Of a stretch of 36,491 bases of DNA, positions 1-7,034 are shown piece after piece (positions within the stretch are counted from its first letter, which is position 1; every line of letters starts with the position of its first letter). The translations under genes and the position numbers were made by a program. This stretch comes from Hymenobacter sp. (GTDB lineage Bacteria > Bacteroidota > Bacteroidia > Cytophagales > Hymenobacteraceae), in NCBI GenBank assembly GCA_025353745.1, contig JANXOE010000143.1:1-36491 (forward strand), given 5' to 3'. Under the pieces are notes generated by a model, which was not told the origin of the DNA, ran no database searches, and was given only the letters and a program-made list of their open reading frames with translations.

Positions 1-1
1 G

Positions 2-2335
2 TCGGTGTCGCCCTACGCCCGGCGCCTGTTCCACCAAATGGCGGTGCCCGAGGTCGACCACATCGACGGGCTGCCGCCGGCCGTGGCCTTGCAGCAGCAG
101 CGCGGGGCCCCGAGCACGCGCTCGTCGGTGGGCTCGGTCACCACGCTCGCCAACCTGCTGCGGATGCTGTACTCGCGGGCCGGCCGCTACCCGCCGGGCC
201 AGGGCATCGTGTACGCCGAAGGCTTTTCGCCCAACACGCCGGAGGGCGCCTGCCCCACCTGCCACGGCCTGGGCCGCGTGTACGAAGTCACCGAAGCCTC
301 GATGGTGCCCGACCCGGCGCTCACCATCCGCGAGCGGGCCGTGGCGGCCTGGCCCCAGGCCTGGGGCGGCCAAAACCAGCGCGACATCCTGGTGAGCCTG
401 GGCTACGACGTGGACACGCCCTGGCGCGAGCTGCCCCAAAAAGACCGCGACTGGATCCTGTTCACCGACGAGCAGCCCGTGGTGCCCGTGTACCCCGGCT
501 ACTCGCCCGCGCAAACCCAGCGGGCCCGCCAGCGCCGGGAGCCGCCCAACTACCTGGGCACCTTCAGCAGCGCCCGGCGGCACGTGCTGCACACCTTTGC
601 CACCACCCAAAGCGCCCTGATGAAAAAGCGCGTGGCCCAGTACCTGCTCGGCCAGGACTGCCCCACCTGCCACGGCAAGCGCCTGCGGCGGGAAGCGCTG
701 GCCGTCACGTTTGCCGGGCTCGACATCGCCGAGATGGCGCGCCTGCCCCTCAAGCGCCTGGCCGCCCTGCTGGGGCCCTACGCGGCAGCCAACGTGCTGA
801 GTAAAGAAGAAGAAGCCGCCGCGCCCGAAAAAGCCATCGTCACCCAGCGCATCGCCGCCGACCTGGGGGCCCGCCTGGCCGTGCTCCTCGACCTGGGCCT
901 CGGCTACCTGGCCCTGGAGCGCGGCACGCCTACGCTTTCGCCCGGCGAATTGCAGCGGCTTCGGCTGGCCACGCAGCTCTATTCTAACCTGTTCGGGGTG
1001 GTGTACGTGCTCGACGAGCCGTCGGCCGGCCTGCACCCGGCCGACACCGAAGCCCTGCTCACGGCCCTGGCCGGCCTGAAAAAAGCCGGCAACTCGCTCT
1101 TCGTCGTCGAGCACAACCTCGACGTGGTGCGCCAGGCCGACTGGCTCGTGGACGTGGGCCCCGCCGCCGGGGCCCACGGTGGGCGCGTGCTCTACAGCGG
1201 CCCGCCCGCCGGCCTGGCCGCCGTGGCCGAGTCGCAAACCCGGCGCTACCTGTTTGCGGTCGACCCGCCGGTTTTGCCCGCGCCGCGCCCGGCCACCGGC
1301 TGGCTGCAGCTGCGCGAGGTCACGCGCCACAACCTGCGCGGCCTGGCCGTCGATTTTCCGCTGGGCGTGTTCACGGCCGTCACCGGCGTGTCGGGCTCGG
1401 GCAAATCGAGCCTGGTGAGCCAGGTGCTGGTGGAGCTGGTGGCCGCCCGGCTCGGCCAGGTCCGGCCCGATGAAGCAGCAGATGTCGACCCGCTGGCGCG
1501 CCCGGCCCCCGGGGCCCCCGGCGGCCGCATCGCCGCCGGCCTGGAAAACATTCAGCGGCTGGTGCAGGTCGACCAGCAGCCCATCGGCCGCACGCCGCGC
1601 TCCAACCTGGCCACCTACACCGGCTTGTTCGACCACGTGCGGCGGCTGTTTGCCGCCACGCCGGCGGCCCGGCAGCGGCGCTACGACGCGGGCCGCTTCT
1701 CGTTCAACGTGGCCAAGGGGCGCTGCTCCACCTGCCAGGGCGAAGGCTTCGTGATGGTGGAATTGCTGTTCCTGCCCAGCGTGTACGCGCCCTGCCCGGC
1801 GTGCCACGGGGCCCGCTACAACGAAAAAACCCTCGAAATCAAGTACAAGGAAAAAAACATCGCCGACGTCCTGCACCTGACCGTGGACGACGCCTGGGCG
1901 TATTTCGAAGACGAGCCGCCCGTGCGCCGGGCCCTCGCCGTGCTGCGCGACGTGGGCCTGGGCTACCTGCGCCTGGGCCAGCCCGCCACCGAGCTTTCGG
2001 GCGGCGAAGCCCAGCGCGTGAAGCTGGCCACCGAGCTGCAGCGGGCCCCGCGCGGCCACACCCTCTACGTGCTCGACGAGCCCACCACCGGCCTGCACCC
2101 GGCCGACGTGGAGCGCCTGCTGCTGCAACTGGACGCGCTGGTCGAAGCCGGCAATTCGGTGGTGGTCGTCGAGCATGAAATGCGCGTGGTGGCCGCCGCC
2201 GACTGGGTTATCGACATCGGCCCCGGGGCCGGCGACGAGGGCGGCCAAGTGGTAATAGCCGCCCCGCCGGCCGAAGTGGCGAGGGCCCCCCAAAGCCGGA
2301 TTGCGCCGTACTTACGACGGTTTCTGGCGGGATAA
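2..2335 (+). CDS. uvrA: UvrA-like excinuclease ABC subunit A, 5' end missing
   Basis: DNA-damage-recognition ABC ATPase of the UvrA family, cytoplasmic. The frame is open to the window edge and the first Walker A loop is absent, so the true start lies upstream; the GTG at base 5 is not a real start. Counting from base 5, it shows zinc-finger pairs (CPTCHG near residues 83 and 219; CSTCQGEG near 574 with CPACHG near 596), a first signature LSPGELQRLRLA near 312, Walker B YVLDEPSAGLHP near 334, a second Walker A GVSGSGKSS near 461, signature LSGGEAQRVKLA near 664 and Walker B YVLDEPTTGLHP near 687. The first signature has Pro where canonical UvrA has Gly, and the protein looks shorter than the roughly 940 residues of canonical UvrA. 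Both fit the UvrA2/DrrC-like paralogue class, which lacks the UvrB-binding insertion. That subclass call is an inference; the superfamily is certain. Confidence 0.93.
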   Translation, partial: SVSPYARRLFHQMAVPEVDHIDGLPPAVALQQQRGAPSTRSSVGSVTTLANLLRMLYSRAGRYPPGQGIVYAEGFSPNTPEGACPTCHGLGRVYEVTEASMVPDPALTIRERAVAAWPQAWGGQNQRDILVSLGYDVDTPWRELPQKDRDWILFTDEQPVVPVYPGYSPAQTQRARQRREPPNYLGTFSSARRHVLHTFATTQSALMKKRVAQYLLGQDCPTCHGKRLRREALAVTFAGLDIAEMARLPLKRLAALLGPYAAANVLSKEEEAAAPEKAIVTQRIAADLGARLAVLLDLGLGYLALERGTPTLSPGELQRLRLATQLYSNLFGVVYVLDEPSAGLHPADTEALLTALAGLKKAGNSLFVVEHNLDVVRQADWLVDVGPAAGAHGGRVLYSGPPAGLAAVAESQTRRYLFAVDPPVLPAPRPATGWLQLREVTRHNLRGLAVDFPLGVFTAVTGVSGSGKSSLVSQVLVELVAARLGQVRPDEAADVDPLARPAPGAPGGRIAAGLENIQRLVQVDQQPIGRTPRSNLATYTGLFDHVRRLFAATPAARQRRYDAGRFSFNVAKGRCSTCQGEGFVMVELLFLPSVYAPCPACHGARYNEKTLEIKYKEKNIADVLHLTVDDAWAYFEDEPPVRRALAVLRDVGLGYLRLGQPATELSGGEAQRVKLATELQRAPRGHTLYVLDEPTTGLHPADVERLLLQLDALVEAGNSVVVVEHEMRVVAAADWVIDIGPGAGDEGGQVVIAAPPAEVARAPQSRIAPYLRRFLAG

Positions 2336-2638
2336 ACCGAAAAAAATCCGGCGCGAAAACCGGGCTTTTAAGGGTTCGTAAAGGTCATTCCCACTGCTGC
2401 ACTTGTAACCAGGGCATTGCGACGGCCCCGGCGGCTTGCCCCCGGCGCCCCGCAAGCAGCGCGGGAAGCGCGGCCGTTACAGCGGCGGCACCGGCCGCCG
2501 GTGGCGGCAGGCCAGAGTTGCCAAAATCTGGCGCTGGCACAGAAGCGGCAAAGCTGTTTTTGGATTTTTTCAGCCAACGGTGCAGCCTTCTTTCGAGGCC
2601 CTGGCCGGGGCTTTGGCAGGGCCCCAACGCGCTTGGTA
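2336..2638. other. gene-free gap between convergent uvrA-like and DUF302 genes
   Basis: This stretch separates two genes that run toward each other. ORFs listed here on both strands have low-complexity Arg/Ala/Pro/Gly-rich translations with no recognisable domain, typical of GC-rich noise. A weak CCGG...CCGG hairpin with a short T run lies just after the uvrA stop (about 2348-2371) but is too short to call a terminator. Confidence 0.5.
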
Positions 2639-3103
2639 TCAGTCGGCCAGGGCCGCGCGCAACAGCGCCGGTACTTGCGCCAGGCCCTTGGTCAGGGCCC
2701 CATCCACGCCGTACTGCACCGGGAGCAGCCGGGCCGCGTCCTGGTAGTCGACCTGCACGCGCTGCTGGTCGTCTTCCCATACCACGGCCCGCAGGGGCAG
2801 CTCCAGCGCCGCGTGGGGATGGGCTTGCATAATCGGCGTGCCCGCGGCCGGGTTGCCAAAAATAAGCAGCCGCGTCGGGCGCAAAACGGTGCCCGCCTGG
2901 GCCGCGGCCGCGCGCTGGTCAATGTCGGCAAACACCGTTAGGCCGTGCGCGGTCAGCGCCGCTTTAAGGCGCGTCACCGTCGCATCGAACCCGTGTTTGC
3001 TCTGCAACGTGACGACGGTGGAGGGAATTTGAGCCATGGTCGGGGAGGGGCTGGTTAGGGCCAGGGCGAGAAAAGAGGCCACCACTACCAGGCGTCTTTT
3101 CAT
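2639..3103 (-). CDS. exported DUF302 domain protein
   Basis: A 154-residue protein with an N-terminal signal peptide (MKRRLVVVASFLALALT, cleavage probably after the TMAQ region), followed by one DUF302 domain recognisable from its opening pattern (STVVTLQSKHGFDATVTRLK) and the core GNPAAGTPIM. The function of DUF302 is unknown; the fold is a small alpha/beta domain often found near membrane redox or metal-stress genes. The ORF track extends it upstream to 3655, but that extension is the remnant of another gene (rclA-like) in the same frame. The ATG at 3103 starts a proper signal peptide and is the right start. It follows the rclA remnant by 26 bases and was probably co-transcribed with rclC. 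Confidence 0.85.
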   Translation of the reverse strand: MKRRLVVVASFLALALTSPSPTMAQIPSTVVTLQSKHGFDATVTRLKAALTAHGLTVFADIDQRAAAAQAGTVLRPTRLLIFGNPAAGTPIMQAHPHAALELPLRAVVWEDDQQRVQVDYQDAARLLPVQYGVDGALTKGLAQVPALLRAALAD

Positions 3104-3129
3104 CGGGCAGCTGGGTAGGTTAATGGCTG

Positions 3130-3598
3130 TCATACAGCTGAGTAGTAAGTTTGCCGTGGCTTGTCGCGCAGGCCCGGCACGTCGGGCAGCCGCGGTAGGG
3201 CCCCGGTGTTGATGAAAATGCGGTCGGCTTCCACACAGCAGCTCTTCCCCGGCTTCGGCGAGGCGCACCCGCTCGGGGCCGGCAAGCGGGGCGTGGCCCG
3301 TGAGCAGCGTCGGCCCCGGAAAGGAGGTAACGTTGGCCCGGTTGCGCTTGCGCAAAAAATCGGTCAGGTTGTTTTTCTCCGCGATGGCCGTTGGGTAGGG
3401 CACGCCTTGCTCGGCGCTGTGCACCAGCGATTTGGTGGGAATGCAGGCAATATTGATGCACGTGCCGCCGTACATCTGCGCCGACTGCTCCACCGGGGCC
3501 ACGCGCCAGCCCTGGGCGGCCATGAAAGCGGCCAACGTTTTGCCGGCCTTGCCGAAACCGATGACCAAGGCTTGGAAGTGCTGCGCAGACGGGGGCAT
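3130..3598 (-). pseudogene. truncated, frameshifted RclA-like pyridine nucleotide-disulfide oxidoreductase
   Basis: The first ~110 residues form the FAD-binding Rossmann start of a class I flavoprotein disulfide reductase (ALVIGFGKAGKTLAAFMAAQ) and the redox-active GGTCINIACIPTK motif, with CxxxxC cysteines. The nearest family I recall is E. coli RclA, a flavoprotein that protects against reactive chlorine. The frame breaks around 3229-3236. The shifted frame then continues family-like sequence (EADRIFINTGALPRLPDVPG) until a TGA at 3130-3132. The NAD-binding and dimerisation domains, about two thirds of a normal ~440-residue protein, are absent, and the DUF302 gene begins almost at once. It therefore cannot encode a working enzyme. 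Start chosen at the ATG at 3598, directly before the FAD domain; an upstream start at 3655 is possible. Confidence 0.85.
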
Positions 3599-3704
3599 GG
3601 CGGGGGCGTAGCGGGTTGGAACTGGACTAAATGGTCCGCGCCCGGGGCAGCGCACGCGGACGACAAGGCTTTAAGACCGCGCCGCCGGCCCCCAAGCGGG
3701 CGCT

Positions 3705-4307
3705 TTATTTGCTGTAAACAGCCTTCGTTTCCGTCAGGCGGTTCAGCCACTGCTGCGCCGAATTGGCCACCAGCACCACGGCCCCGGTTAGCATCATCAC
3801 GTCTTTGAGCACCAGCCGGCCCCGGCCCGACAGGAACGGGAACCCGTGGTCGGCATCTCCCAGGGGCGGCACCCACGATTCGGGGGTCGTGAATAAGAAG
3901 GACAGCGTGCCCAGGCTCAGGATGACAACCAGTAGGCCGCCAACGACGCCGAATGCCGGATGCACCCCATTGGCCAGCAGCAGAATGCCCAGGCCGACCA
4001 ACAGCGCGCCCAGCACGCGGGCGAAGCCGTAGGTGTTGTTGGCTTCGTTCCACTGCCGGTTTTCCGGCTTCAATTCTCCTTCTTTGCCCTGGTGCAGCTT
4101 GTATTCGGACGGGTGATTGTAGAAAAAGGACATCAAAGGCGTCGTCGCCACGAAGGGAACGATGCCGTCGGCTTCGTAAGCGAAAAACTTCAACCCGCCG
4201 ATCCAGATCAAGACGAGGGCAATGGCGATGCGCAGGGCGCGGACACCGGCCAGCTGCCAGCCAGCCAGCCAACGAAGGTTGCGTTGAAGTGATGAATCCA
4301 TTGCCAT
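3705..4307 (-). CDS. rclC: RclC/YkgB-like inner membrane protein (DUF417)
   Basis: A 200-residue integral membrane protein that resembles E. coli RclC (YkgB, DUF417) along its length. Shared stretches include IWIGGLKFFAYEADGI, PLMSFFYNHP, ANNTYGF, LGTLSFLFTTPE and DHGFPFLSGRGRLVLKD. It has about four hydrophobic segments. RclC is one of three proteins (RclABC) induced by hypochlorous acid in E. coli; its biochemical role is not known. Here it stands first in a minus-strand cluster ahead of the broken rclA-like gene and the DUF302 gene. Start chosen at the ATG at 4307 (MAMDSSLQ); the upstream ATG in the track adds ten unconvincing residues. The upstream region is unusually AT-rich and carries an inverted repeat. 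Confidence 0.88.
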   Translation of the reverse strand: MAMDSSLQRNLRWLAGWQLAGVRALRIAIALVLIWIGGLKFFAYEADGIVPFVATTPLMSFFYNHPSEYKLHQGKEGELKPENRQWNEANNTYGFARVLGALLVGLGILLLANGVHPAFGVVGGLLVVILSLGTLSFLFTTPESWVPPLGDADHGFPFLSGRGRLVLKDVMMLTGAVVLVANSAQQWLNRLTETKAVYSK

Positions 4308-4373
4308 GATAGTTGGGTTTCTAACAGCTGGGCACATGCAAGCGTCCGGCCGTTCGGTGGATGAATTTAACTA

Positions 4374-4391
4374 TTAATTATATGCAATTAA
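4374..4391. promoter_or_regulatory. AT-rich inverted repeat upstream of rclC
   Basis: TTAATT and AATTAA form a perfect 6-bp inverted repeat with a 6-base spacer, inside an AT-rich patch 67-84 bases upstream of the rclC start. It could be an operator or part of the promoter. The arms are low complexity, so chance is possible. Confidence 0.3.
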
Positions 4392-4492
4392 AAACACAAA
4401 AAGCTGCGGAGAAGCGCTAATGAACAGCTTGTTATCGGTACAGGAGGATCGAAAAGAGCGGCCCTGCTTGCCCGGGTTGGCCAACGGGGGCG

Positions 4493-5140
4493 TCAGCGCC
4501 GCCGGCGGGGCATGGTGCCGAACACGTGGTCCCAAAGGGTAGTGGATACGCCAAAGGCAGCTTCTTCCTGCGTGTAGTGGTGCATGGCGTGGTGGTGCCA
4601 GAGCAGCTTCAGCGCGTTTCTGGGCGGGGCGTACATGTGCAGCACGTAGTGCACGAACAGGTAGCTGGCATAGCCGAACACGAAACCGGCGAGCACGCCA
4701 AAGGCGGCCTGGCCCAGCGTGAACCGAAAAATGAAAAACAGCAGCGAGGCCACGAACACGGTGAGAATCGGCGGCATGGCCAGCCGGGTTTTGTCCTTCG
4801 GATACTCGTGGTGCACGCCGTGCATGGTGTACTGAAACGTCGTCCGCGCCGGAGTGGTGGTGGCCAGGTGGTACACGAACCGGTGCATCAGGTACTCGGC
4901 CAGCGTGAAAAGCAGCAGGCCCCCCAGGAACAGCCCAAAGGCCGAGAGCCCCGTGAGCAGGTTGCGCGTGAGGCCATAGTAGAGGCTAACGCCGGCCGTG
5001 ACCAGGAAAATGGACACGGGCGCGGCGAAGTGGGTATGCGTCAGGCGTTCCAGTACCGGGTTTTCGAACAATTGGGCAGAACCTTTGTGCTTCGGCCGGA
5101 GCGCCGCCGGTGGTTTTGGGGGGTTGGCAGGAGTAGGCAT
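4493..5140 (-). CDS. fatty acid hydroxylase / sterol desaturase superfamily membrane protein
   Basis: A 215-residue membrane protein of the di-iron fatty acid hydroxylase superfamily (PF04116 type). The histidine boxes that hold the two irons are visible: HRFVYH (residues 86-91), HGVHHEY (107-111), HYVLH (164-168) and HHHAMHH (near 182-188). Hydrophobic segments lie around 40-60, 65-85 and 123-165. Members hydroxylate or desaturate membrane-bound lipids; FA2H-like members 2-hydroxylate sphingolipid acyl chains, and sphingolipids are common in Bacteroidota, so lipid hydroxylation is a reasonable inference. Start chosen at the ATG at 5140 (MPTPANPPKP), which gives the usual cytoplasmic N-terminus; the track start at 5173 adds an odd hydrophobic leader. 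It is 185 bases upstream of rclC on the same strand, so it probably has its own promoter. Confidence 0.88.
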   Translation of the reverse strand: MPTPANPPKPPAALRPKHKGSAQLFENPVLERLTHTHFAAPVSIFLVTAGVSLYYGLTRNLLTGLSAFGLFLGGLLLFTLAEYLMHRFVYHLATTTPARTTFQYTMHGVHHEYPKDKTRLAMPPILTVFVASLLFFIFRFTLGQAAFGVLAGFVFGYASYLFVHYVLHMYAPPRNALKLLWHHHAMHHYTQEEAAFGVSTTLWDHVFGTMPRRRR

Positions 5141-5575
5141 GAGAAAGAAAAGCCACGGTAAACAAGCCGGCATCGGCCCCAGACCAGGAGCTAAAAGCAG
5201 CCAAAAGCTATGAACGGCGGGGAGAAACGTGCTTGGTGGTAAGCCCGGGTACGGTGCATCAGCCGCCCGAACCCGGTCACCAGCAATTGGCGCACTCGCC
5301 CCGCTACGACCGCAAAATTATGACCAACCAGTTGCCCGAAGGAGGCACAAATCCGGGTATGTATAGCACAAATCAACGATTTTATTTGAGGTTATCCTGA
5401 AGTAGGATGCTGGCTTTTAACCGAAGTTACTCCTGTGAAAAGTGCCTTTTTTAAATATTTAGGTACAATTCAACGCGGTGGGGGCCCTCGCCCAACGCCA
5501 CGTCTGGGTAGCCTGACGCTCAGTAGCGGCCCGAAAACACGGCTATTGCAGGTGGTAGCAGGCGCGGCGCAAACG

Positions 5576-5610
5576 CCTGATTTTTTCCAGCGCACGCTGG
5601 CGCAATCAGG
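5576..5610. repeat. nested inverted repeat (hairpin)
   Basis: Outer arms CCTGATT (5576-5582) and AATCAGG (5604-5610) enclose inner arms CCAGCG and CGCTGG around a 2-base loop. All 13 base pairs are perfect, with unpaired TTTT and CGC between the two stems. There is no gene directly before it, so it is not an obvious terminator; it could be a REP-like element or the end of a lost mobile element. Confidence 0.45.
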
Positions 5611-5757
5611 GCCCCCCGTACAAAGTCAAGCAACGCCGATACTGGCGAAACACGGTTTCTGGTGCCCATTTCATTGCTGTTGTAAGCCGGGCTATAAAAT
5701 GGATTTTACAAAGTATAATAAAAAATTAATCATTAGATCCATGTTTTAAAGCTTAGC

Positions 5758-5896
5758 ACTAGTCATTTTTATAAAATTACTTCGTTTTTTTGCTTAAAAC
5801 CTCTCATTATCAATCAAAAATGCAATCGCCGGTACTGGTTTCTAGTAATGGTTTTGCCGATTTCTTGAGGTGGTACGCACTATCTGACTAGTCATT
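5758..5896. repeat. repeated 10-mer ACTAGTCATT upstream of the araC remnant
   Basis: ACTAGTCATT occurs at 5758-5767 and again at 5887-5896. A second word, TCATTATCA, occurs at 5804-5812 and 5892-5900. The pair could be regulator sites or a duplicated insertion target flanking about 119 bases of AT-rich DNA. No terminal inverted repeats were seen in the enclosed DNA. Confidence 0.35.
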
Positions 5897-5972
5897 ATCA
5901 TCGGGTGTGGTTGAGTAATGCCGGGACGGCCCCCGTCTAAGCAGGCTGTTCTTTTGAAACATAGTCCCTGCC

Positions 5973-6344
5973 ATGCTCGCCGGCTTGTCGAATTTCACGC
6001 CCTTCGTGCTACAAAAACTCCGGGACCTGACCGAGCAGCACTACCGCCAGAAGCACACCCCGGCCGACTACGCCGGCCCGCTCAACCTCAGCCCCAAAGC
6101 GCTGGGGGAGCCGACGCGCATCCATTTCCAAAAAACCCTCACCGACCTCATCAAGGAGCGCCTCGTGATGGAAGCCCAGCGGGCGCTGTACCTGAGCGCT
6201 AAATCAATCAAGGAAATTGCCTGCACGCTGGGTTTCAGCGATGCGTATTACTTCAGCCGCTTTTTCAAGCACAATACGGCCGTGGCGCCCCGGCAATACC
6301 GCCACGCGGCATGGGCCACGCAGTCGGTCCATTCGTCCAAGTAG
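5973..6344 (+). CDS. AraC-family HTH domain, N-terminal sensor domain missing
   Basis: A 123-residue ORF that carries only the DNA-binding part of an AraC/XylS regulator: a first HTH around DYAGPLNLSPKALGEPTRIHFQKT and a second with the family signature IKEIACTLGFSDAYYFSRFFK followed by APRQYR. Full-length members have about 270-300 residues with an N-terminal effector domain. Here the frame is closed by a TGA at 5955-5957, and the DNA before it is the AT-rich scar. It is therefore probably a headless remnant, although an HTH-only protein could still be made from the ATG at 5973. Full-length AraC-type regulators such as RclR control rcl genes in E. coli, so it may once have served the nearby rcl cluster; that link is speculative. 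Confidence 0.7.
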   Translation: MLAGLSNFTPFVLQKLRDLTEQHYRQKHTPADYAGPLNLSPKALGEPTRIHFQKTLTDLIKERLVMEAQRALYLSAKSIKEIACTLGFSDAYYFSRFFKHNTAVAPRQYRHAAWATQSVHSSK

Positions 6345-6395
6345 TAGTGCCAATTGTCCATTTCGGGGCGCCGGGGCATCGGCCATTTTTGTGTA

Positions 6396-6409
6396 GTCAA
6401 TTATTTGAC
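6396..6409. promoter_or_regulatory. small palindrome GTCAA-TTAT-TTGAC before the AhpD-like gene
   Basis: Perfect 5-bp arms with a 4-base spacer, 28 bases upstream of the start at 6437. It lies in the short AT-rich region that must hold this gene's promoter, and its right arm overlaps a TTTG (6404-6407) that could be a -33 element. It is a candidate operator only. Confidence 0.3.
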
Positions 6410-6436
6410 ACATAACCACAACCATAATTTACCATC

Positions 6437-6979
6437 ATGCCCCGTCTAACCGCCCTCAGCCCCGATACTGCCACCGGCAAAACCAAAACCCTTTTCGACG
6501 CGGTCCACAGCAAAATGGGCGTCGTGCCCAACATGATGCGCACCATGGGCAACTCGCCGGCCCTGCTCGAAGGCTACCTCAACCTGAGCGGGGCCCTGGG
6601 CAACGGCACGCTCGGCGCCAAGCTCGGCGAACAGCTGGCGCTGGCCATTTCCGAAACGCACGGCTGCGATTACTGTCTGGCGGCGCACTCGTTCATCGCC
6701 GACAAAATGGTCCACCTCGACGCCGGCACCATCGCCGCCAGCCGCTCGCTGAGCCCGATCGACGCCAAAACCGACGCCGCCCTCCTCTTTGCCCGGCAGC
6801 TGGTGGACAAGCGGGGCCTGGTGAGCGATGCCGACGTGGCCGCCATAAAGGCCGCCGGCTACACGGAAGGCCAGGTGGGCGAAATTGTGGGCCACGTGGC
6901 CCTGAACGTGCTCACCAACTACTTCAACAACACGGCCGGTACGACGCTCGACTTTCCGGCGGCGGCCAAGCTGGCTTAA
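6437..6979 (+). CDS. carboxymuconolactone decarboxylase / AhpD-like peroxidase-related protein
   Basis: A 180-residue all-helical protein of the CMD/AhpD superfamily. The redox motif ExxxCxxCxxxH is complete: E73, C77, C80 and H84 in ETHGCDYCLAAH. In AhpD these cysteines and the histidine reduce hydroperoxides or pass electrons to a peroxiredoxin; cytoplasmic action is expected because there is no signal peptide. Family-typical flanks are VVPNMMRTMGNSPALLEGYL and LNVLTNYFNNTAGTTLDFP. It is the first gene of a plus-strand series and is followed after 55 bases by a Tat-exported esterase. An antioxidant or electrophile-detoxifying role is an inference. The substrate is unknown. Confidence 0.9.
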   Translation: MPRLTALSPDTATGKTKTLFDAVHSKMGVVPNMMRTMGNSPALLEGYLNLSGALGNGTLGAKLGEQLALAISETHGCDYCLAAHSFIADKMVHLDAGTIAASRSLSPIDAKTDAALLFARQLVDKRGLVSDADVAAIKAAGYTEGQVGEIVGHVALNVLTNYFNNTAGTTLDFPAAAKLA

Positions 6980-7034
6980 GGAGCGCAAGCAGCGGCGCGG
7001 CCGGCCATCAATCCATTTCTTACCCGACTCGACC

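Larger units (their letters stand above)
5141..5972. other. AT-rich gene-free stretch, probable scar
   Basis: About 830 bases without a recognisable gene. Two parts (roughly 5370-5470 and 5690-5900) are far richer in A and T than the rest of the window. The listed ORFs (5191-5376 minus, 5435-5749 plus) have no domain I recognise and no signal peptide or repeated structure. Small features inside are a short inverted repeat ATCCT-GAAGT-AGGAT at about 5394-5408, the nested hairpin at 5576-5610 and the repeated 10-mers at 5758 and 5887. The stretch ends where a truncated AraC-type gene begins, so an insertion or deletion that removed the head of that gene is a reasonable reading. Confidence 0.55.

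Noticed and set aside
5191-5376. 61-residue minus-strand ORF next to the fatty acid hydroxylase
   Set aside because: I considered a transposase or regulator remnant, but could not match any motif.
5435-5749. 104-residue ORF in the AT-rich scar
   Set aside because: No family resemblance, signal peptide or ribosome site; it runs across the nested hairpin and composition changes.
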